From Collybiopsis luxurians FD-317 M1 (Eukaryota; Basidiomycota; Agaricomycetes; Agaricales; Omphalotaceae), in the NCBI GenBank assembly GCA_000827265.1, contig KN834844.1, forward strand, positions 78,706-142,705: 64,000 bases of DNA, in the 5' to 3' direction. Each line of letters begins with the position of its first letter. Within the stretch, counting starts at the first letter, position 1. Below the pieces are notes generated by a model. The model was not told the origin of the DNA. It did no database searches and saw nothing but the letters and a program-made list of their open reading frames with translations. The position numbers and the translations under genes were made by a program. Shown piece after piece: positions 58,723 through 64,000 of the stretch.

Positions 58723-60239
58723 GTCCCCAAAAATCTGAATGCCGGTACCAAAGAAATGTTAGGACCTTATACTACCTTTGTTGTTAGAAGCTTGTAGCAG
58801 GTTCAAGGAATGGAAAGTAATTTGTTATACCACAGCCAAGACAGAATATGCAATGGGGAGTCGCTATGTACGACAGGTGAATGAGTCCTGTACAGTTTTG
58901 GTATTGGATGTGGAGGAATGATCCTCAAGTGTTGAATAATAAATCTAGTAGCTCAGTGCAACTAGAAATTGTATATTGAAAGAACTTGTTAAGATGGTAT
59001 TAATGAGGGTTGACTTGGGAGGTTCATGACTCAGTGTCTGTTTATCCTACAAGATGGAATATTTGAAAGGCTACGGCAGTCAAATAGTCTTGTCGATTGG
59101 TTCAACAAGTGAGAGGTAGATATGCCAGTGACTCAGTGTCAATGGGGTTTGCTTGACTCAGTGTTAAGCAGAATAATATTAAAGACTAGTGAACAAGAGA
59201 ACAGAAACAACACAGGTCAAGATAGTTCAGGTAATAACAGCATTATCATGAGAGGTGTAGGTATGAGGCTTTTATACTCTGCAGGAAGACATGTGGTCTT
59301 GTGAATAGGAATTTAGAATGGACAACTGGTTAGTTCGCCTCGAGAAACACATGTCAAATTTGGAGAGTTCTGGTTTGAATGGTAGAACTATTATCGAGTC
59401 ATGTGGTGAGTGTACTGGTTGGAAAGAGCGGAAAAAATAGTGTAGGGCATAACAAGAAAAGAGATTCAAGTACTTTTGGATATGGCTACAAGGTTCTACT
59501 AAATTAGTGTAGTTTTCTTGAGAATGTATTATAATATTTCATACCGGCATCATGTTTTGTATAGAGAATGGTACATTTGCAACAGCATAGATATCAAAAA
59601 TATGTTGGCGCTGATACAGATATTTGGCAGCCATTGAAGTCTGTATTTGAAAATATAGTTTTAATCCATCCTTTTTATACCTTCTCTGTCCCATATCTAT
59701 CAAATGCACCCTACTTTCTTGAATACAGATCTTCCCATGTTTCAATGCTCTTCCTTCTGAGGTATCTATTGTAGCAATATGGTGCAGTGGTTTGATAAGA
59801 GTTGTGAGACTCAAGTATTGGATATAATTAATTGTTCTGTTCTATGGTACTGGCCTCAAGGTAGGTCTTATATACTACATAACATAGTATCTAGAAACTT
59901 CTACATACTTCTACTATTACTATCTGAGTAATACTGTCCGCAGTATGTGAGTAATCCAACTCAGAACTACATGTGCCGGATTGTATTACTAATGACAAAC
60001 TGAGAAATACAACAGTATCTCCTATGCCTATTCCAGTTTTGGATCTTCAGCCTTCACCTTATAGCACAATAGACAGCTCTGTTATTGCACACAAGTTTTT
60101 GGAAACAGTGGATGTTGCTGAGCAGCTCCAGCAGTTTTTTTATTTGCTGAATGGCAGATTTTCCATTCAGCCATGATGAGGCATCTGCTGTAACAGTTCA
60201 ATCATCTGCTATGGTTGCCATAGGGGTAGTCAATGCCTA
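58723..60239. other. transposon-like sequence, unclassified
   Basis: Separates kinase-like copy 3 from DUF6534 copy 3. gactcagtgt recurs near 59028, 59130 and 59156, and an LTR-like tract with ctagaaacttctacatactt lies near 59890. No gene recognised. The junction with the conserved DUF6534 3' flank is sharp at taagtacgtataac (60238). Confidence 0.4.
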
Positions 60240-60866
60240 AGTACGTATAACACAAGTATGTAGCGCAACAGCACGACCAACGATTCGACAGCACGGAAGA
60301 CTCGAGAGCCGCAAGACCAAGAAAAAAATCACGTAGGTAGCTAGGTAGGTCGGTACAGTGATTCGCGGGAACGGTAACATCAAGAAATCAGGTTCTATGA
60401 GTCGTAGACGAATGGGTAGAGCAAGAGTACAGTAGAGCAATACGAGCCAGGTAGGAGGGGGAGGAGGTGGGAGATGAAAGGTTAACGGAAGGAAAAAGGA
60501 GCACTTGACAGTCGACAAGCACCGATTTTTGGAACGCAAAGCGAGTGTATGGTACACTATAGTACATATTGCAAATATCAAAAAGGCAACCAACTTGAAC
60601 GAAGGAAAGCTTTGAAGTTATACACGAAGAGAGAGAAAACGAACGAGCAAGTGGCAGCGTGTGGAATCGAGAGTGACGTAGACAAGCTGGAGGTATCAGG
60701 TAAGGAAAAGGCAGCGAAACGAATAACACTGGGTCGCCGCAAACCCTTTCTTCTTTGTAAAAAAGAGCAAGTAAACCGCAGAGCAAAAAAGAAAGGCAGA
60801 CGTTTTCAAACAGCCGTACACTCAACACGGCCCATCCCATATTCGTCCCCACGCACAAAACCACTC
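60240..60866. repeat. DUF6534 3' flank, duplicate of 31223-31870
   Basis: Nearly identical to the flank downstream of the module-copy-2 DUF6534 gene, with only small indels and substitutions. Non-coding as far as can be seen. Confidence 0.75.
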
Positions 60867-63800
60867 TCAATTGTCTACCATACCGAAAAAAAAAATCCAA
60901 ATTAGCTTAGCCGAATAGCCTTCCTTAAACCAAACCAAAAAAAATCCAGTGAATGAAATGAAAACCCAACTCACCCCACTCGAAATCATCATCACCCCAT
61001 TCATCTCATCCAAATCGATCTCTGTCAAATCCTCCTCCGCATGCTCAAGATTGACCGTATCCACACCAACGTCCCGACCGCGACCCCAGATCCAGATCCT
61101 CTAACTTCAAATCATCCCAACTCCAAATCCGTCGTACTACCTCCACTGCCGCTACCGCTCGCGCTCGCGACGTTCGAGATCAAGNNNNNNNNNNNNNNNN
61201 NNNNNNNNNNNNNNNNNNNNNNNNNNNNNNNNNNNNNNNNNNNNNNNNNNNNNNNNNNNNNNNNNNNNNNNNNNNNNNNNNNNNNNNNNNNNNNNNNNNN
61301 NNNNNNNNNNNNNNNNNNNNNNNNNNNNNNNNNNNNNNNNNNNNNNNNNNNNNNNNNNNNNNNNNNTGGGTCGCCGCAAACCCTTTCTTCTTTGTAAAAA
61401 AGAGCAAGTAAACCGCAGAGCAAAAAAGAAAGGCAGACGTTTTCAAACAGCCGTACACTCAACACGGCCCATCCCATATTCGTCCCCACGCACAAAACCA
61501 CTCTCAATTGTCTACCATACCGAAAAAAAAAAATCCAAATTAGCTTAGCCGAATAGCCTTCCTTAAACCAAACCAAAAAAAATCCAGTGAATGAAATGAA
61601 AACCCAACTCACCCCACTCGAAATCATCATCACCCCATTCATCTCATCCAAATCGATCTCTGTCAAATCCTCCTCCGCATGCTCAAGATTGACCGTATCC
61701 ACACCAACGTCCCGACCGCGACCCAGATCCAGATCCTCTAACTTCAAATCATCCAACTCCAAATCCGTCGTACTACCTCCACTGCCGCTACCGCTCGCGC
61801 TGCGACGTTCGAGATCAAGTCCAAGTTCATCGGCAACACCCGTAGTTGCACTCGCCCGCGCAGATTTGGCTCTGGTTTTGGATTTAGAACAACTGAAACG
61901 ATCAGAGACGTATTCCCTGGTAGTATCGACTTGGATGGAGATGTCGATGTTTCTCGTCATGCCCGAGCCCGTGCCGATGCCGATGCCAGTACCAGTGCTG
62001 AAAGTAAGGTTGGGCTTCGAATGGTGGAAGATCAACTATCGAAAGGGGAAAACAAAACAAAAAAAAGAAACAACGTTAGATATGCAGACATGATACACAG
62101 CCGAACAAAGATAAACCGGTCGTCAACTAACCTTCGACCTAGCACCCCTCCGCCCCTGTCCTCCTCCCCCTCCCTGACACCTCACCTTGACCCTTCCCCG
62201 TCCATCCAACTTCCCCTCCCCAAGACTTACCCCAGGCACCTCCTCATCCCCTTTCACATCCTCGTCCCCATCCCCATCCCCATCTTCCTCCTCATCCTCC
62301 TCATCCTCATCTTCTTCAGCCGTAGACGTATGGATCCCCTCCGCAGCCCTCCGGATCGCCTTGCGCGCGTTGAGCGTGGCGAGGAGGGAGTTGGTGTATA
62401 CTGTTGAAAAGGAGTTAGTAATAGAGTAACGAAAAAAGGAGGAAGAACAAAAAGAAGGAAAAAAAAGAAACAAAAAAAAAACAAATCCGTTTTCGTCCAT
62501 ATGTACAAAATCACCAACGTGATGCTATACACCACCAATCGAGAATACTCCTGAAGGAGGAAGAAGGAAGAAGAGGAGCACGGAAAACGAAACGACACAA
62601 AAAGAAAACAAACACTCACACCGACCCATAGAGAAAAAAAACGAAATATAAATAAACGTGTTGGGCGCAGCGAGGATCTACCGCCACATAAACATGCATC
62701 CATCAGAATCGACATTCGCTACGTTCGTACACGGTACGTATACGCACCGAGATGAGAGAGGCTACAGCGCAGAGACTGTACAACGTGAACAAAAAAAGAG
62801 TCGATTAAGCAATCAGAGCCACGAACAAAAGTGCAATCGCACAACTCACCTCGTCAAAGCACCCGTATTAACGGCGAAAATCGTCTATACCAACCATGAT
62901 AATCATCATCATCATCATCAACGGGTACTCGAGGACAAACCGAAACTCACGAGTTTGTTAATCATCGTATCGGACCTACACCCACACAACACACAACACA
63001 AACACACGTCAATTCCATTCCATAGCGCCATGCACACCAAAAACACAAACGAAAACCATCAGAAAACACTCACTTCCTAAACCCAGTCTTTGACCTCTGC
63101 AACAACAATGTCAAGATCCCCGCGATCAAAAGGTCTCCAGCCGCGGCGAGGGCGTTGACGGTGACGGAGAGACCCTGAATTCCGGAAGGACATCAGAATC
63201 AAAGGACGTTGACAACGTATTGAGGAAGACAGAGGGGGGAGAGAGGATAGGGCGCTGCTCACCTTGAGTTCCGCAGCGAGCTGTTCGAACGTCTTGACAC
63301 GTACAAGTCTAAGCAAGGAGCCGAACGAACGATTAGCCCATCTCGTATCGTATCGTCAAAAGTAAAGAGAGGGGACATACGAGATAATCGCAAAAGCTTT
63401 TTATTTTCGCTCATCGTTAGCCGCGCGCAAGAACATTGAAATAAACGCGAACCCATGACACACGCTGGAATACACGAGCGAGGAGGGAAGGACGGAGGGC
63501 CAAGTCAACAACAACAACACGGAAGAGGAACCAGACTAAAGAAAGCACGTACCGAATTCCGCAAGTACGAAGGAGACCTAGAAGCAAAAAAAAGTAACAG
63601 GTCGATCGGTCAAGCCGAAAAGAAAGAAAGAAAAGAAAGGAAGGAAAGTCAACGTACAACCACACCCGTTAACCAGATTCTAGTCCCGCTCACTAGAAGA
63701 GCTGGGTCGTTAGTGGATTTGTCGGCCGTGAAGGAGAAGGAATTCCGACACGTACGTTTCCAAATCCGGTACGTCAAGAAACTAAAGGACGGCCTATACG

Positions 63801-64000
63801 TAAAACGACTCGGTATTTGAGAGCGGAGGGGACGTACCATTGTACAGAGAAGGCAGTGAGACCCTACGAATAAAATTGACTATTGGAACAAGGGTATGAA
63901 CGTTTGAAGGGACTAGCGTACATTGAACAACACCTCAGCCTAAGAGAGGCTACGTAAATAACAAGCAAGGAGCATTCAACTCGAGCATGGCGTACCAACA
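60867..64000 (-). CDS. DUF6534-family membrane protein (module copy 3, partial, with gap)
   Basis: Nearly identical to the 3' two thirds of the gene at 31890-34926: FLTYRIWKR near 63750-63790, LVSFVLAEF-type and VFLRV-type exons, LRLVRVKTFEQLAAELK near 63260-63315, GLSVTVNALAAAGDLLI near 63120-63180, ILAAPNTFIYISF near 62640, and VYTNSLLATLNARKAIRR with the acidic tail at 62340-62405. The N-terminal exons lie beyond the right edge. A 182-base gap lies in the tail, and the sequence on its left side repeats the sequence on its right, so the C-terminal end near 60.9-61.2 kb is probably an assembly artefact. The true tail reads from 62035 down to about 61570. Confidence 0.85.
61185..61366. other. 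assembly gap (182 N)
   Basis: A run of N between two nearly identical 455-base copies of the DUF6534 C-terminal region (60730-61184 and 61367-61821). Any frame that crosses it is meaningless. Confidence 0.99.

Noticed and set aside
61041..62035. Long frames running through the N block
   Set aside because: Unknown bases were read as X; the frames join two copies of the same sequence across an assembly gap.
1..64000. Bacterial features: CRISPR arrays, Shine-Dalgarno sites, replication origin
   Set aside because: Spliceosomal introns throughout show a eukaryotic genome; no regularly spaced identical repeats were seen.

Overview
The window looks like nuclear DNA of an agaricomycete (mushroom-forming basidiomycete). 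Genes are split by introns of about 50-70 nt with GT...AG ends. The recognisable families are typical of this class: DUF6534 multi-span membrane proteins, NACHT NLRs with a short N-terminal GGxFxxI motif, caspase-family proteins, fungal DUF2235 hydrolases, DUF6729/exonuclease transposon proteins and rve-integrase elements. No operons, ribosome binding sites, CRISPR arrays, rRNA genes or intact tRNA genes were seen. Species cannot be named from sequence alone.

Layout. 1-2.1 kb: a fold-back inverted repeat, a half copy of it, and a MITE. 2.2-10 kb: a DUF6534-like gene or relic, an SDR exon-2 fragment, a small secreted protein, two SDR genes and a ubiquitin-like/WLM metallopeptidase gene. 11.4-15.6 kb: an intact gene for a small secreted kinase-fold protein, convergent with a 5'-deleted DUF6534 gene and its upstream flank. 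15.6-16.7 kb: a Ty1/copia 3' end fused to a caspase-gene fragment. 18.4-20.2 kb: an NLR gene. 22-30.8 kb: a second kinase-like copy cut into three pieces by a TIR transposon with an rve integrase and by a second insertion. 31.9-36.8 kb: the best DUF6534 gene and its duplicated upstream flank. 37.3-42.5 kb: intact models for a caspase-family protein (746 aa) and a DUF2235 hydrolase (422 aa). 43-58.6 kb: CpG-poor transposon territory with helicase, BTB-like, integrase and DUF6729-exonuclease relics, a 1.5-kb duplicate of the DUF2235 gene and a third split kinase-like copy. 60.2-64 kb: a third DUF6534 copy, containing an assembly gap and running off the right edge.

Main theme. A convergent module (secreted kinase-like gene on +, DUF6534 membrane protein gene on -) appears three times. 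Decay is reciprocal: copy 1 keeps the kinase-like gene and has lost half of the DUF6534 gene, while copies 2 and 3 keep DUF6534 and have the kinase-like gene broken by mobile elements. Between them lie an NLR, a caspase-family protein without the canonical catalytic Cys, and a DUF2235 hydrolase. These families are linked to regulated cell death or self/non-self responses, so the interval could be a rapidly rearranging immune-type accessory region. That link is inference from family membership; the duplications, interruptions and residue losses are read directly.
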